This document shows, piece after piece, positions 26,099 to 35,493 of a stretch of DNA of 64,000 nucleotides (position 1 is the first letter of the stretch; the number at the start of each line of letters is the position of its first letter). A program made the position numbers and the translations under genes. The notes beneath the pieces were generated by a model. That model did not search any database, was not told the origin of the DNA, and saw only the letters and a list, made by a program, of their open reading frames with translations. Source of the DNA: an uncultured Clostridia bacterium (GTDB taxonomy: Bacteria; Bacillota; Peptococcia; Peptococcales; Peptococcaceae); the NCBI GenBank assembly GCA_944391285.1, contig CALXSY010000004.1, positions 1 to 64,000 of the forward strand, written 5' to 3'.

Positions 26099-27180
26099 AT
26101 ATTCCGCATTTCCTGAGGATGGAAATAGGTGATTACATCATAGTCAATAACATGGCTAAAATAAATCTCACCTTTTGAGCCATTATCAGCTAACTCTAAG
26201 ATTCTAAATTTATAAGTTACTCTTTTCTTCTGACCGCCAACATTATATACATCATAAATAAAATCGCTCCATCTACTCCCCAATGTAACAGTGCCCAAAG
26301 GCTGATTGCTTTTTTATTGGCATAAATGCTAACTGTATCATAATGTCCCCCATCACTTGCAGAAACTACTAAAAACCAGCGCAATAGCCCCGCATTAATC
26401 GGGAATGATGCGACTTTTGCTCCCTCAGGTAAAGTAGCAGTCCAATTTTCTGGTTGCTTTAACGGAGTCAAAATTCTATCTGCTTGAGCAGGAGCAAAAC
26501 CTTGCTGCTCATAGGCAGCACGTGCTTCTTCTATGGAATCAAACTCCAAATAATCAACTTTTGTTTGATAGTCACCGTCTGCCCACATAGCGCTGCCACC
26601 GACTTTTACTTCTTTATCAGCATTCATCTCTTCAAAGGAATCAGCATACACTAGGCAATCACCAGCACTGGTATCTACAGCATGTGCCCATTCTTTAATT
26701 TGGAAATCTCCTTCTTCTCAAGAGATGCTTTTCTGAAAATCAACAGAGTTTCTCAAAAAAGGAATAACTCCGGTGCCATCGACATAGATTCCATATTAAT
26801 CATTTCCATCACGCGGCGGTCATGCTTCGCAATAATTTAACATAATACTTCTTTTTTATTTTTAGAAAATGTTTCCCAAATTAATTTAGATTTTACTGTT
26901 CTGGCACCCAGTTTATAGGAAATACATCCAACGGTTTTCCTAAAGTATGATTAAAGAAACATGTTACTCCGTGAGTTCTATGTCAACTACCAGTTGCTAA
27001 TGATGTCCAGTTAGGCGGCGTAACTGAGGGCTGTGCTCCAATCATATCCAGCCCTTCCGTTGCCACTCCGTTATCTAATAACTTTTTCATATTTGGCATT
27101 CTGCCATCTGCTATTAATTTTTTAATAACAAATGGATCTGCTCCATCTAAGCCTACTATCATTACGCGTTTTTTTGTCAT
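26099..27180 (-). pseudogene. Decayed phosphodiesterase of the copy 3 clade
   Basis: The first half of a phosphodiesterase most like copy 3 (GLDGAD, SVTPPNW, NYCEA then PPR, YVDGTG). Lesions: TGA at 26983-26985 and at 26820-26822, both replacing a Trp codon; TAA at 26796-26798 replacing Gln of DDQYG; TGA at 26718-26720; and two single-base losses in A-runs, at about 26852-26857 and 26310-26315, each needed to rejoin the frame. The half with D-x3-H, SDHA and the final His is gone, replaced by the LysR remnant. It still has an intact ATG and ribosome-binding site. TGA is a normal stop elsewhere in the window, so recoding is not the explanation. Confidence 0.88.
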
Positions 27181-27533
27181 AGTTAATTCCTCCCTTGATT
27201 GATGAATTATTTTTGATAGCTATCTTAGTTAATTTTATTTTATATATATTTTGTTTATGTAAAACATTATTTTTTTTAACTTTTCCCTTAATACAAATTA
27301 ACCTTTAACTCGTTTACACAAATAAGTTAAAACCTTTTTTGCATAAACTCTATTTTTTTAAATTGCTTTTTGTATAAACTTGCCCTTTATGCTTCCTTGC
27401 CTGCATACTTATCTTTATTTGCTGAAAATACTCAATATTTAGTCCCATTTTTGCACACTGCCAAAATAGCGTATTTATTTTAGCAAAATGCTGTTTACCG
27501 TTTAAAAAATTTTTCTTTTTTTATACAATACAT

Positions 27534-27566
27534 AAAAAAGCGATGAGAGTACCTCACCGCTTTTTT
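27534..27566 (-). terminator. Terminator of the two-component/ABC operon
   Basis: AAAAAAGCG (27534-27542) pairs with CGCTTTTTT (27558-27566), with an inner TGAG/CTCA pair. It follows the permease stop codon by about 20 bp on the - strand. The rest of 27181-27584 is AT-rich and holds no gene that I can see. Confidence 0.85.
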
Positions 27567-27584
27567 ATATTCACTTGAAGCCAC

Positions 27585-30116
27585 CTATTCCCGCAGCCGG
27601 TCGACCACAGTTTTTTGGCAAATATTTTTATAGCATATCCACGGAACTGTCACCGCCACTATTATTAAAAGCGGCAGGCAGAAAATAAGCGGCCAAATAG
27701 TAAAGTGATAGGTAAAAAACCACATCTGCGCCGCAAGGGCTTGGACTAACAAATAATCTAACGGCGTACCTAAAACCAACACCAGCAGCACCGCTCCGGC
27801 TATATACAATATTCCTTCGCCGATTAACATCATTTTTAACTGCCTGCCGCTCATGCCGATAGCCTGCAAGACGGCAAGCTCCCGTTTGCGGGATTCAACC
27901 GAGGTCAGCATGGAGTTGATAAAGTTTAAAATGCCGATCAGGGCTAAAATGAAGCTCAAAAGCCCGCCTACTGCCAGAAAAACATTTTGCGTGCTCTTAA
28001 ATTCCTCTACATAAAGTGAGCGGGATTTATAATTTAAGTCGCTGTTGACATTTTCGCAGTAATTCTGCACCCATTTTTCTGCATTGTCATATTCCTCAGC
28101 TGTGACATCAAAGGCGGTTTTCATGGCACTATGCTCGCCGGTCTGCCGGATAAATTCCTCCGCATACATGGTAAAATAAATATCTAAGAAATGCCCGTGC
28201 TGGGGACTCAAGGCATAGGGAATATTGCCGATTGCCATGACTTCGTATTCCTTAACCTTGCCATCGCCGTAGTCAATAGTTACCTTATCGCCTATATCGT
28301 AATAACGCCCATTACCCAAGTTGGTAAAAGCGGTCGCAACAAGATAATCGCCGCTTTTAAATTTTTCCCAATCCATCTCACCGTCCACAATTTCCATCTT
28401 GTCCATGATAAAATCGTCAATGCCGTACAAATGGGCTGATATTTTTTGTTCTTCATTAAGCAGTCGCAGATATTCCTCAACGTAAGGCATGGGTAATTCA
28501 TCTTGATATTCGTCACAAATCTGCTGAGCATTTTGGTAAGCCTCAGCGCTTAGTTTATGCCAGTGCTCCCGCATATAGACACTGCCCATCTCCGTTAGTC
28601 CCGGCACAGTTGCAATCTCTGCCATATCTTCAGGTGTTACGCCGTTAAGGATAACGGCGGCACTTAAATTATTCAGCAAGCTGGCATCGGCGATATGAAA
28701 ATCCGACACTACGCTGTTTTGGATATATTTATCCATATCAAAGCCTTTGACCAAGGTGACCGTGCCGTTTAGGCAGACCAAAGAAAGGGACAAGGATAAA
28801 ATGACGGCAATGGCTTTTTTCGGCGTTCTTTTCATGTTCTCCGCCGCCATGGAAAAGGGGGTGGATTTTTTGCTTCGTTTAACGGTTTTGCGGTGCTTTC
28901 TTTCCGCTTCATTATAGCGCACTGCTTCCATCGGCGATATTTTGCTGACAAAGGCGCAGGGTTTAATGCAGCTTACCCACACTGTAGCCAAGGTAAAAAG
29001 GGCACCGCCGGCAAAAATCAGCCAATTAGCGGAGATGACATAGCTTTCCGCCAGATTGGAAATGGAAATTACCAAGGGCACCAAGGCAAAGGAAAGGGCA
29101 TAGCTGAAAATCAGTCCCAGCGGAATGCCGATTGCCGACAATAAAAGAGCCTGTCGGCGGACTATTTTTTTCAGCTGCCTGTTAGTCGTGCCGATAGTTT
29201 TCAAAAGCCCGTAAAATTTGATATCCTTAGATACGGAAATATAAAATATATTGTAAATAATCAGATAACCGGAAAACATGATGATTGCCAACAGCCCGCC
29301 CATTAAAATTAAGCTCGGCAAATCCATCTCCGCCCCGGCATAAGCCCAGTTGACCCCTTCGTTAACCTCCGGACCAAAGCCGCAGCGATTCTTTAAATCC
29401 TCCATCTGTCCTTCGATATCCCACGAAGTATTAAACCATAAGGCAGGATTGATTGAGCCAGCCATCCAGGAATTATCTTCTGCTTCTATTGCCGTCCTTG
29501 ATTCATGCCAAACCGGCGCCACTAAATCAGCGTATTCCCTGGACAAAAAGGCTTCGTTAGCCCCCATCACCACGTCCATATCCCAAAAGCCGCACAAGGT
29601 AAAGGTATCCTGATATTTGACACCGTTTGCGGTAAATTCCAAGGGCACCTGCACGCCTAATTCATGGGGCAGACCTAAGGCATCAAGCACATTAGTAGTG
29701 GTGGCAATATCCATCTTCTCTTTAGGCAAAGTGCCGGTGGTGGGCAGATTAAAGGACCAGGCGGCAGCCTTTTCCTCTGTCCAGCGAATTTCCACATAGG
29801 TTTTCTTAAATTCGGGATTTTCGCCGAAGCCGATTAAAATATTGTATGAGATATCCTTAATCTTAGGGTCAGCTTTAACAATATCATACTGCTCCTGAGT
29901 CAAAAATTTAAAGCCGCCGTGGGCTTCGGTGCCCACCTGCCGCATGGTCGAGCGCTCCAAGGAATCCATGATGCTCATGCCGATGCTGAAAACCGAAGTA
30001 AACAGAACCGTGGTCAAAACTATGGCAATAACTGCCACGATATTTCTGGTTTTATTCTGTTTTAAGGAGCGTTTGGAGAGCAGTGTCAGGCATTTTTTGC
30101 TGTTGACCTTAAACAT
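27585..30116 (-). CDS. ABC transporter permease, FtsX/MacB type
   Basis: 843-residue membrane subunit. An N-terminal membrane helix (about residues 20-45) is followed by a large extracytoplasmic domain, a first three-helix FtsX-type block (about 265-400), a second extracytoplasmic domain (about 450-690) and a second FtsX block at the C-terminus ([18 protein letters not shown] coupling region). It should pair with the ATPase encoded just upstream. Such systems move lipids, lipoproteins or antimicrobial peptides, or act as mechanotransmitters; which applies here is unknown. The open frame begins at a TTG at 30131, but ATG at 30116 has AGGTGAGCGCC before it and overlaps the ATPase stop by 8 bp, so I use it. 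Confidence 0.85.
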   Translation of the reverse strand: MFKVNSKKCLTLLSKRSLKQNKTRNIVAVIAIVLTTVLFTSVFSIGMSIMDSLERSTMRQVGTEAHGGFKFLTQEQYDIVKADPKIKDISYNILIGFGENPEFKKTYVEIRWTEEKAAAWSFNLPTTGTLPKEKMDIATTTNVLDALGLPHELGVQVPLEFTANGVKYQDTFTLCGFWDMDVVMGANEAFLSREYADLVAPVWHESRTAIEAEDNSWMAGSINPALWFNTSWDIEGQMEDLKNRCGFGPEVNEGVNWAYAGAEMDLPSLILMGGLLAIIMFSGYLIIYNIFYISVSKDIKFYGLLKTIGTTNRQLKKIVRRQALLLSAIGIPLGLIFSYALSFALVPLVISISNLAESYVISANWLIFAGGALFTLATVWVSCIKPCAFVSKISPMEAVRYNEAERKHRKTVKRSKKSTPFSMAAENMKRTPKKAIAVILSLSLSLVCLNGTVTLVKGFDMDKYIQNSVVSDFHIADASLLNNLSAAVILNGVTPEDMAEIATVPGLTEMGSVYMREHWHKLSAEAYQNAQQICDEYQDELPMPYVEEYLRLLNEEQKISAHLYGIDDFIMDKMEIVDGEMDWEKFKSGDYLVATAFTNLGNGRYYDIGDKVTIDYGDGKVKEYEVMAIGNIPYALSPQHGHFLDIYFTMYAEEFIRQTGEHSAMKTAFDVTAEEYDNAEKWVQNYCENVNSDLNYKSRSLYVEEFKSTQNVFLAVGGLLSFILALIGILNFINSMLTSVESRKRELAVLQAIGMSGRQLKMMLIGEGILYIAGAVLLVLVLGTPLDYLLVQALAAQMWFFTYHFTIWPLIFCLPLLIIVAVTVPWICYKNICQKTVVDRLRE

Positions 30117-30786
30117 GGCGCTCACCTGCAATTCTGCCGTCCTCGATACGGATTATCCGCTCTGCCATCTGGGCTATTTCTTCATTGTGCGTTATCATCA
30201 CGATGGTTTGCTTAAACTGCTCGCTGGTGATTTTTAAAAGTCCGATGACGTCCAAGCTGGTTTTGCTGTCCAAGTTGCCGGTGGGCTCATCGGCTAAAAC
30301 TATTGCCGGCTTAGTTGCCAAGGCGCGGGCAATGGCCACCCGCTGCTGCTGACCGCCGGAGAGCTCCGAGGGCAGGCTGTTGATTTTCTCCTTTAAGCCT
30401 AAAATATCGATAATGCTCTGCACATGCTTTTCGTCCACCCGGTTGCCGTCCAGCTCGATGGGCAAAACGATATTTTCGTAGACATTCAAAGTCGGCACTA
30501 AGTTATAGCTTTGAAAGACAAAGCCGATTTTTCTCCGGCGGAAAATAGTCAAGGCGTCGTCCTTTAAGGCAAAAATATCATTGCCGGCTACATAAACCTT
30601 GCCTTCTGTCGGTCGGTCCAAACCGCCTAACATATGCAAAAGAGTCGACTTGCCGCTGCCGCTGGTGCCTACCACCGCCACAAATTCTCCATCCTCGATT
30701 GTCAAAGTTACGCCGTCCAAGGCTTTAACGGTCGTTTCTCCCTTGCCGTAATATTTCTTGAGATTTTCTGTTTGTAATATGCTCAT
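30109..30786 (-). CDS. ABC transporter ATPase, MacB/LolD-like
   Basis: 225-residue nucleotide-binding subunit. Walker [10 protein letters not shown] (about residues 41-49), Q-loop in [17 protein letters not shown], signature [15 protein letters not shown], Walker [13 protein letters not shown] and the switch His in THNEEIA are all intact and typical of the LolD/MacB/BceA ATPases. It energises the permease at 27585-30116, with which it overlaps. The upstream GTG-ATG pair leaves a choice of start; ATG at 30786 lies at good distance from GGAGGTAAGA. About 80 bp separate it from the sensor kinase, so all four genes probably form one operon under the regulator's control, as is common for peptide-responsive systems. 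Confidence 0.92.
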   Translation of the reverse strand: MSILQTENLKKYYGKGETTVKALDGVTLTIEDGEFVAVVGTSGSGKSTLLHMLGGLDRPTEGKVYVAGNDIFALKDDALTIFRRRKIGFVFQSYNLVPTLNVYENIVLPIELDGNRVDEKHVQSIIDILGLKEKINSLPSELSGGQQQRVAIARALATKPAIVLADEPTGNLDSKTSLDVIGLLKITSEQFKQTIVMITHNEEIAQMAERIIRIEDGRIAGERHV

Positions 30787-30870
30787 CACTCTTACCTCCG
30801 TCTAGTTTTAGTTTAGCTTTCTTCAAGCATTATACTAACAGATAAATCTTTCTCAAATCTTTCTGAAATC

Positions 30871-31785
30871 TTACAGTTTTGTCACATTTCCCTTTTTGGG
30901 CAAAAATATTGAAAAAACCGAGCCTTCGTCCACTTGCGATTTAAGCTTAATATAGCCGGCTTGCTTAGCAATAATTTCCCGGGCTAAATATAAGCCGATG
31001 CCGACGCCTTCTTCCTGCGCCACCTGCGGCGAACGGTAGAAACGGGTGAAAATCTTCGCCGTTTCTTCCTCGCTTATGCCGATACCATTATCCTTTATCT
31101 CTATGCAGGCAAACATCTCATACTCCTTAGCGCTGATAGTAACCGCACCGCCGCGGGGAGTATATTTAAGGGCATTGTCCACAATATTTACCAAGGCTTC
31201 CAAGGTCCATTTGAAATCAAAATAAGCAGTCAATTCCTCTTTTAATGCTACCGTGAGAGTTATCCCTTTTTGCTCTGCTTCCTTTTGCTTATTGAGGCTT
31301 GCCAAAAGCTTGTTAATGCTGTTCTTAGCCGGATTGACGGTGACGATGCCGTTTTCCAGGCGGGAAATTTTTATGAGCGAGGCTATTAAAAAGTTAAGCT
31401 TCTCCGCCTGCTTTGCCACTTGGTTTATTAATTCCTTATTTTCGCCCTTTAAGCTTTCATCTTCCTTTAAAAGCTCCGTATAAAGCATGATATTGCTTAT
31501 CGGCGTTTTGCTCTGGTGGGAAATATCGCTGATTAAGGTTTTGATGGCGTTTTTCTCCGCCTCAGTCTGCTTTAAGGAGGTTTTGCCCGCCTTTAAATAG
31601 CGGTACATTTTGGCTTCGATTTTGGAAAGCTTTTCTTCGGTAAAATCCCCTTCTTTAAAATCGCCCCTTAAAGAGCTTTCCAGCATTTTATCTATTTTTT
31701 CCAGGGTTTTTAAATGCCGGCGGTATAATAAAACTAAACAGACTGCTAAAATTAGGCTTAAAGCTGTTAAAAATATCTCCATCAT
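30871..31785 (-). CDS. Sensor histidine kinase with a single membrane segment
   Basis: 304-residue kinase with one N-terminal hydrophobic segment (about residues 4-20) and no extracytoplasmic domain. A HAMP-less linker leads to the H-box (ISDISHQSKTP, phospho-accepting His90), then N-box (VNIVDNALKY), G1 (DNGIGIS) and G2 (GVGIGLYLAREI). It phosphorylates the response regulator encoded just upstream, whose TGA it overlaps (ATGATGG). With no sensor domain of its own, it probably reads the state of the ABC transporter encoded downstream, as known for BceS-type kinases; that link is inferred from gene order. Confidence 0.9.
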   Translation of the reverse strand: MMEIFLTALSLILAVCLVLLYRRHLKTLEKIDKMLESSLRGDFKEGDFTEEKLSKIEAKMYRYLKAGKTSLKQTEAEKNAIKTLISDISHQSKTPISNIMLYTELLKEDESLKGENKELINQVAKQAEKLNFLIASLIKISRLENGIVTVNPAKNSINKLLASLNKQKEAEQKGITLTVALKEELTAYFDFKWTLEALVNIVDNALKYTPRGGAVTISAKEYEMFACIEIKDNGIGISEEETAKIFTRFYRSPQVAQEEGVGIGLYLAREIIAKQAGYIKLKSQVDEGSVFSIFLPKKGNVTKL

Positions 31786-32429
31786 TTTTCCTTCTCCCAC
31801 AGATAGCCGATAGCGTACACAGTTTTAATAGGTGCACCCGCAAGCTTGGTGCGCAGGCGTTTAATAGTTACCGAGAGAGCATTTTCTTCGACAAATTCCG
31901 CTCCCTGCCAGACTCTGTCCAGCAAAAAATCCCGTGAAAGTATCTGCCCGGCGTTTTCTACCAATAAGCGCAACAGCCGCTGCTCCGTTTTGCTTAGTTC
32001 CACCGGCTGATTATCCACCAGAAAAATCATCTCAGCAAAATTAAACTGAAATTTGCCGCTTTTAAAGTTTGCCGGCACATTTTTATTGCGCCGAGCCACC
32101 GCACTCACCCTAGCCCTTAAAACCGCCAGCGAAAAGGGCTTAGTGATATAATCGTCAGCGCCGCTTTCCAAGCCGCTGACGATGTCGATCTCCAAATCAT
32201 TGGCTGTTAAAAATATGATTGGCACTTGGCTTTGCTTTCTGATCTCCCGGCAGAAATCCAAACCATTGCCGTCCGGCAGGTTGATATCCAAAATAATCAG
32301 CTCAATCCCCTCATTAAAACAGCTTCTGGCTTCTTTTAACGAATAAGCCTGGGTTATGGTATCGTTATTTAAAGATAAGGCTATCCCTTTATTTAAGACT
32401 TGGTCGTCCTCCACTATCAAGATGTGCAT
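31782..32429 (-). CDS. OmpR/PhoB-family response regulator
   Basis: 215-residue regulator. Receiver domain at residues 1-115 with acidic pocket Asp8-Asp9, phospho-acceptor Asp48 (LDINLPDG), Thr75 and Lys97 (ITKPF); C-terminal winged helix from about 125 (LSKTEQRLLRLLVEN, then RLRTKL). First gene of the operon with the kinase and ABC genes. The ATG follows AAGGGGATAGC. It likely activates the operon and possibly the divergent lipoprotein gene at 32634. Confidence 0.93.
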   Translation of the reverse strand: MHILIVEDDQVLNKGIALSLNNDTITQAYSLKEARSCFNEGIELIILDINLPDGNGLDFCREIRKQSQVPIIFLTANDLEIDIVSGLESGADDYITKPFSLAVLRARVSAVARRNKNVPANFKSGKFQFNFAEMIFLVDNQPVELSKTEQRLLRLLVENAGQILSRDFLLDRVWQGAEFVEENALSVTIKRLRTKLAGAPIKTVYAIGYLWEKEK

Positions 32430-32476
32430 GCTATCCCCTTCTTCAAAAGCTTCATGTCACTTTAAGTTTCTCTTTA

Positions 32477-32505
32477 ATCATACTTGCTTTTTCTTAAGAT
32501 GTCAA
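32477..32505 (-). promoter_or_regulatory. Promoter of the two-component/ABC operon
   Basis: On the - strand: TTGACA (32500-32505), 17-bp spacer, TATGAT (32477-32482), about 48 bp before the regulator start. Confidence 0.75.
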
Positions 32506-32544
32506 TTAGATTATCTGCACAGCTTGCTTTTAGCTTAAATATTA

Positions 32545-32573
32545 TTGACAAGCTCCCTTGGTTAGGCTAAACT
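32545..32573 (+). promoter_or_regulatory. Promoter of the lipoprotein gene
   Basis: TTGACA (32545-32550), 17-bp spacer, TAAACT (32568-32573), 60 bp before the start codon. It is back-to-back with the two-component promoter, 40 bp away. Confidence 0.65.
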
Positions 32574-32633
32574 GAAATTGAAGTTTCGCTAAGCGTTCTG
32601 ACATTGCTTGTAAAATATAAAGGAGGCACACCT

Positions 32634-33293
32634 ATGAAATCTCCAAAACTCGCTCTTATGCTCAGCGTCCTGCTGATATTTTGTCCCCTCTTAACTTCCT
32701 GCCATTGGACCCAGGATGCTGCTAATGTCCCTTACACTATTCACCTTGCTTATCCCGGAGCGCAAATTTTTGAAGGCGCCGGCTATGATTATTCCTATAG
32801 CGGCACTATTACCGCCGCCGGTGATTACACCATCGTCGAAGAAGCCACCGACTATGAAGATATTTTGTGGGGCAAGCTGCAGGAGGGCGGCTGGATTGAC
32901 CTCAAGCAGGCTCAAGCCGCTGATGAAAATCCCGCTCCCCTTTGGGTTTGCTATGCCTCTGCTGAGCTTTTAAGCGGCGGCAAATATCAGGGCTTCATCG
33001 CCGAAGATTCCCCCTACCTGGAGAGCATCGCCTTATACGCCAATGAAAATTTGACTGATGTGCAGTTTGCCTTGCTGGGCTATGACGACGACGGCAATTA
33101 TGAAACAGCCCAAATTCTCTACACCTCCGCTGAGCTTACACCCGAAATGCCCCTGGTTTGCGGCATCGTTTTTTATGGTGATATGACCGCTTACGGCATC
33201 ACATTCACCGATGTAAAAGGGCAAACCCATCACTACGCTCTTTCTGTCAGCGGCAGAAACGGCTCTTTGGTGCTTTATGAATACGCCGGCTGA
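32634..33293 (+). CDS. Predicted lipoprotein next to the two-component system
   Basis: Unrecognised 219-residue protein. A signal sequence (MKSPKLAL, then a hydrophobic stretch) ends in the lipobox LLTSC, so the mature protein should start at Cys23 and be anchored outside the membrane. The mature part is acidic, aromatic-rich and predicted beta-stranded, with three Asp-rich turns (GYDDDGNY). The frame opens earlier, but ATG at 32634 has AAGGAGG in place. It is divergent from the two-component/ABC operon and may belong to its regulon or sense the same envelope stress; that is inference from position only. Confidence 0.72.
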   Translation: MKSPKLALMLSVLLIFCPLLTSCHWTQDAANVPYTIHLAYPGAQIFEGAGYDYSYSGTITAAGDYTIVEEATDYEDILWGKLQEGGWIDLKQAQAADENPAPLWVCYASAELLSGGKYQGFIAEDSPYLESIALYANENLTDVQFALLGYDDDGNYETAQILYTSAELTPEMPLVCGIVFYGDMTAYGITFTDVKGQTHHYALSVSGRNGSLVLYEYAG

Positions 33294-33408
33294 TTACCCC
33301 AGACCGGCTTTATCTATCTAAAGAAATATCTAAACTAAAGATCTTCCTTGCGGCTTTGGCGGCAGAACAAAAACCTCAGGCTTAATTCTAAAAATTGTTA
33401 TTTTCTCC

Positions 33409-33438
33409 TTGACCATTTAACTGCTTTAATTCTATAAT
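33409..33438 (+). promoter_or_regulatory. Promoter of the MFS gene
   Basis: TTGACC (33409-33414), 18-bp spacer, TATAAT (33433-33438), about 80 bp before the start codon. Confidence 0.6.
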
Positions 33439-33520
33439 AAAGATAGGAAAATATTTTGACATAAAACACCTTTGATGTTGGTAAGTATTGGGTTTATCCC
33501 AAAAAAAGGAGAATTGTGCA

Positions 33521-34729
33521 ATGCAGAACTCGCAAGCCAAATTTAAAAAAAACAGCATCTTTAACCGCACTTTTGTCAGCCTTTTATTTGTTAATATGGC
33601 GATGAATATGGGACAATATATGTCCAATACTCTGATCTCAAAATACGCCAAATTTCTCGGCGGTACTCCGGAAATTATTGGAACAGTAGCCAGTCTTTTT
33701 GCTGTTACCGCCCTTCTTTTTAAACTTATTTCCGCACCGGCTATTGATACTTTTAACCGCAAATACATATTGATCGGCTCTATGAGTGTTCTTGGCATAG
33801 CTTTCAGCGGCTTTGCGCTTTCAAATTCTATTCCTACGTTGATTATTTCCCGTTTAATACAAGGCAGTGCTATGGCGTTTACCACCACTTGCTGTCTCGC
33901 CCTTGCCAGCGATTCTCTTCCTCAAAATAAGCTGGGCAGCGGGCTCGGCATTTTTTCTCTTGCTCAAGCAGCCTGTCAAGCCATAGGTCCGTCCGTGGGC
34001 TTAGTGCTTGTCGATAACTTTGGATTTCAATTTGCTTTTACAATCAGTGCGGTTGTAACATTTCTTTCTGCCGGAGTCACTTTTCTTATCCATACCGAAC
34101 ATACACCGGGGCGCCACTTTAAAATTTCCCGTTCCAGCATTATTGCTAAAGAAGCCGTTACTCCTGCTATACTCATGTTCTTTTTAGCGATGACTTTCAG
34201 CACCATTGGTTCTTTTCTTGTCGTTTATGCAGAAGAATATCATATTAAAAATATTGGCTATTACTTTACCGTCTATGCCCTTACCTTGCTTGTTACCCGC
34301 CCGCTTATCGGCCGCCTCTCAGACAATTTCGGCACTGTGCGAGTAGTACTGCCGGCAATGTTTTTCTTTGCTTCCTCCTTTATCATCATCAGCTTTAGCC
34401 GCACTCTCCCAATGTTTTTGCTGGCTGCTTTTGTCGCAGCCTTTGGCTACGGAGCCTGCCAACCGGCAATTCAAGCTCTTTGTATGCGCTGTGTCCCTCA
34501 TGAACACCGCGGAGCCGGCAGCTGCACCAGCTATATCGGCACTGATTGCGGTATGCTGGTCGGTCCGCTTATCAGCGGCAGCATTGCAGCCTCAGCTGGT
34601 TATCCTATAATGTGGCGCTTTATGGTTGTCCCTATCTTATTTGCAGCCTGTTTTGCCTTTTTCTCCCGGCATAAAATTGATCGTATGGAAGGCATTGTTC
34701 ATACAAATACAACTCCTGCTTCCCAGTGA
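33521..34729 (+). CDS. Major facilitator superfamily transporter
   Basis: 402-residue carrier with about 12 membrane segments. The loop 2-3 motif (DTFNRKYILIGS) and the later RPLIGRLSDNFG motif are typical of MFS drug or metabolite exporters; substrate cannot be told. The start at 33521 follows AAAAGGAG and avoids 11 extra N-terminal codons. It is a single gene between the lipoprotein and the XRE-type regulator on the same strand. The 100-bp gap to the regulator leaves the regulator as a possible controller. Confidence 0.85.
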   Translation: MQNSQAKFKKNSIFNRTFVSLLFVNMAMNMGQYMSNTLISKYAKFLGGTPEIIGTVASLFAVTALLFKLISAPAIDTFNRKYILIGSMSVLGIAFSGFALSNSIPTLIISRLIQGSAMAFTTTCCLALASDSLPQNKLGSGLGIFSLAQAACQAIGPSVGLVLVDNFGFQFAFTISAVVTFLSAGVTFLIHTEHTPGRHFKISRSSIIAKEAVTPAILMFFLAMTFSTIGSFLVVYAEEYHIKNIGYYFTVYALTLLVTRPLIGRLSDNFGTVRVVLPAMFFFASSFIIISFSRTLPMFLLAAFVAAFGYGACQPAIQALCMRCVPHEHRGAGSCTSYIGTDCGMLVGPLISGSIAASAGYPIMWRFMVVPILFAACFAFFSRHKIDRMEGIVHTNTTPASQ

Positions 34730-34829
34730 TAATTTGGCGGTTAAAAATCTCTGCAAACTCTACTCTGCGTAGGTTGCTCATCTTCACCAAATATGCTATG
34801 CTTTTTTTGCAAAGAAGGGAGTTGAGTAA

Positions 34830-35414
34830 ATGAATACTTACATCACTGGCTCTGCCATCAAAGCACTCCGCGAGAAGCAGCAGCTGACTCAGCTGCAGCT
34901 GGCAGAAAAATTAAATGTCAGCGACAAGACCATTTCCAAATGGGAAACGGGCAAAGGCTTTCCCGATATCTCGCTGATTGAGCCTTTGGCTAATGTCCTG
35001 CAGGTTTCCGTAGCAGAATTATTATCCGGTGAGCAAATCATAAACACCAATCGAGCCGCCAATATTTTAAAATCCAAACTCTACGTCTGCCCTATCTGCG
35101 GCAATGTCATTCACAGCACCGGTTCGGCAATGATCTCCTGCTGCGGAGTCAACCTGCCGCCTTTAGAAGCCGAATCTCCTGATGACGAGCACCAGATCAG
35201 CTGCGGAAAAATTGAAGACGAATATTTCATCACCATAGAGCACCCGATGAGTAAAAAGCATTATATTTCCTTTATCGCCTATTGTACCGGCAGCCGTTTT
35301 GATTTTATCAAGCTTTACCCTGAAGGCAATGCCGAGGTGCGCTTTTTCAGCCGCAGCCATGGAATATTGTATTGGTACTGCAATCATCACGGACTGTTTA
35401 AAGAGAAAATTTGA
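34830..35414 (+). CDS. XRE-type regulator fused to a desulfoferrodoxin-like domain
   Basis: 194 residues in two clear parts. Residues 5-66 are an XRE/Cro helix-turn-helix (LTQLQLAEKLNVSDKTISKW). Residues 83-112 look like the desulforedoxin iron site: Cys87-x2-Cys90 and Cys104-Cys105, as in desulfoferrodoxin. Residues 117-194 match the superoxide-reductase domain: His121, His138 (EHPM), His144 (KKHY), Cys184 and His187 (YCNHHG) are in the positions of the four His and one Cys iron ligands. The Lys that assists catalysis next to the first His is not kept (DDEH in place of EKH). I infer a redox- or superoxide-responsive DNA-binding protein that uses an iron-protein fold as sensor. The ATG follows AAGGGAG. 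Confidence 0.85.
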   Translation: MNTYITGSAIKALREKQQLTQLQLAEKLNVSDKTISKWETGKGFPDISLIEPLANVLQVSVAELLSGEQIINTNRAANILKSKLYVCPICGNVIHSTGSAMISCCGVNLPPLEAESPDDEHQISCGKIEDEYFITIEHPMSKKHYISFIAYCTGSRFDFIKLYPEGNAEVRFFSRSHGILYWYCNHHGLFKEKI

Positions 35415-35432
35415 GCAGCTAAGCCAATTAAT

Positions 35433-35471
35433 AATAAAAAGCCCATACCTTGAAGGTATGGGCTTTTTATT
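35433..35471. terminator. Bidirectional terminator
   Basis: AATAAAAAGCCCATACCT pairs with AGGTATGGGCTTTTTATT around a 3-base loop, between the convergent regulator and dehydrogenase genes. Confidence 0.93.
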
Positions 35472-35493
35472 CAGACATTTATTTTGCTTGTGC

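Noticed and set aside
26718-26985. TGA read as tryptophan in the decayed phosphodiesterase
   Set aside because: Two TGA fall on Trp positions, but TAA and frameshifts are also present and TGA ends many intact genes here, for example aroC and aroA.
4070-27180. Mobile element or integron origin of the array
   Set aside because: No transposase, integrase, terminal repeats or target duplications were seen, and codon use looks like the neighbours by eye.
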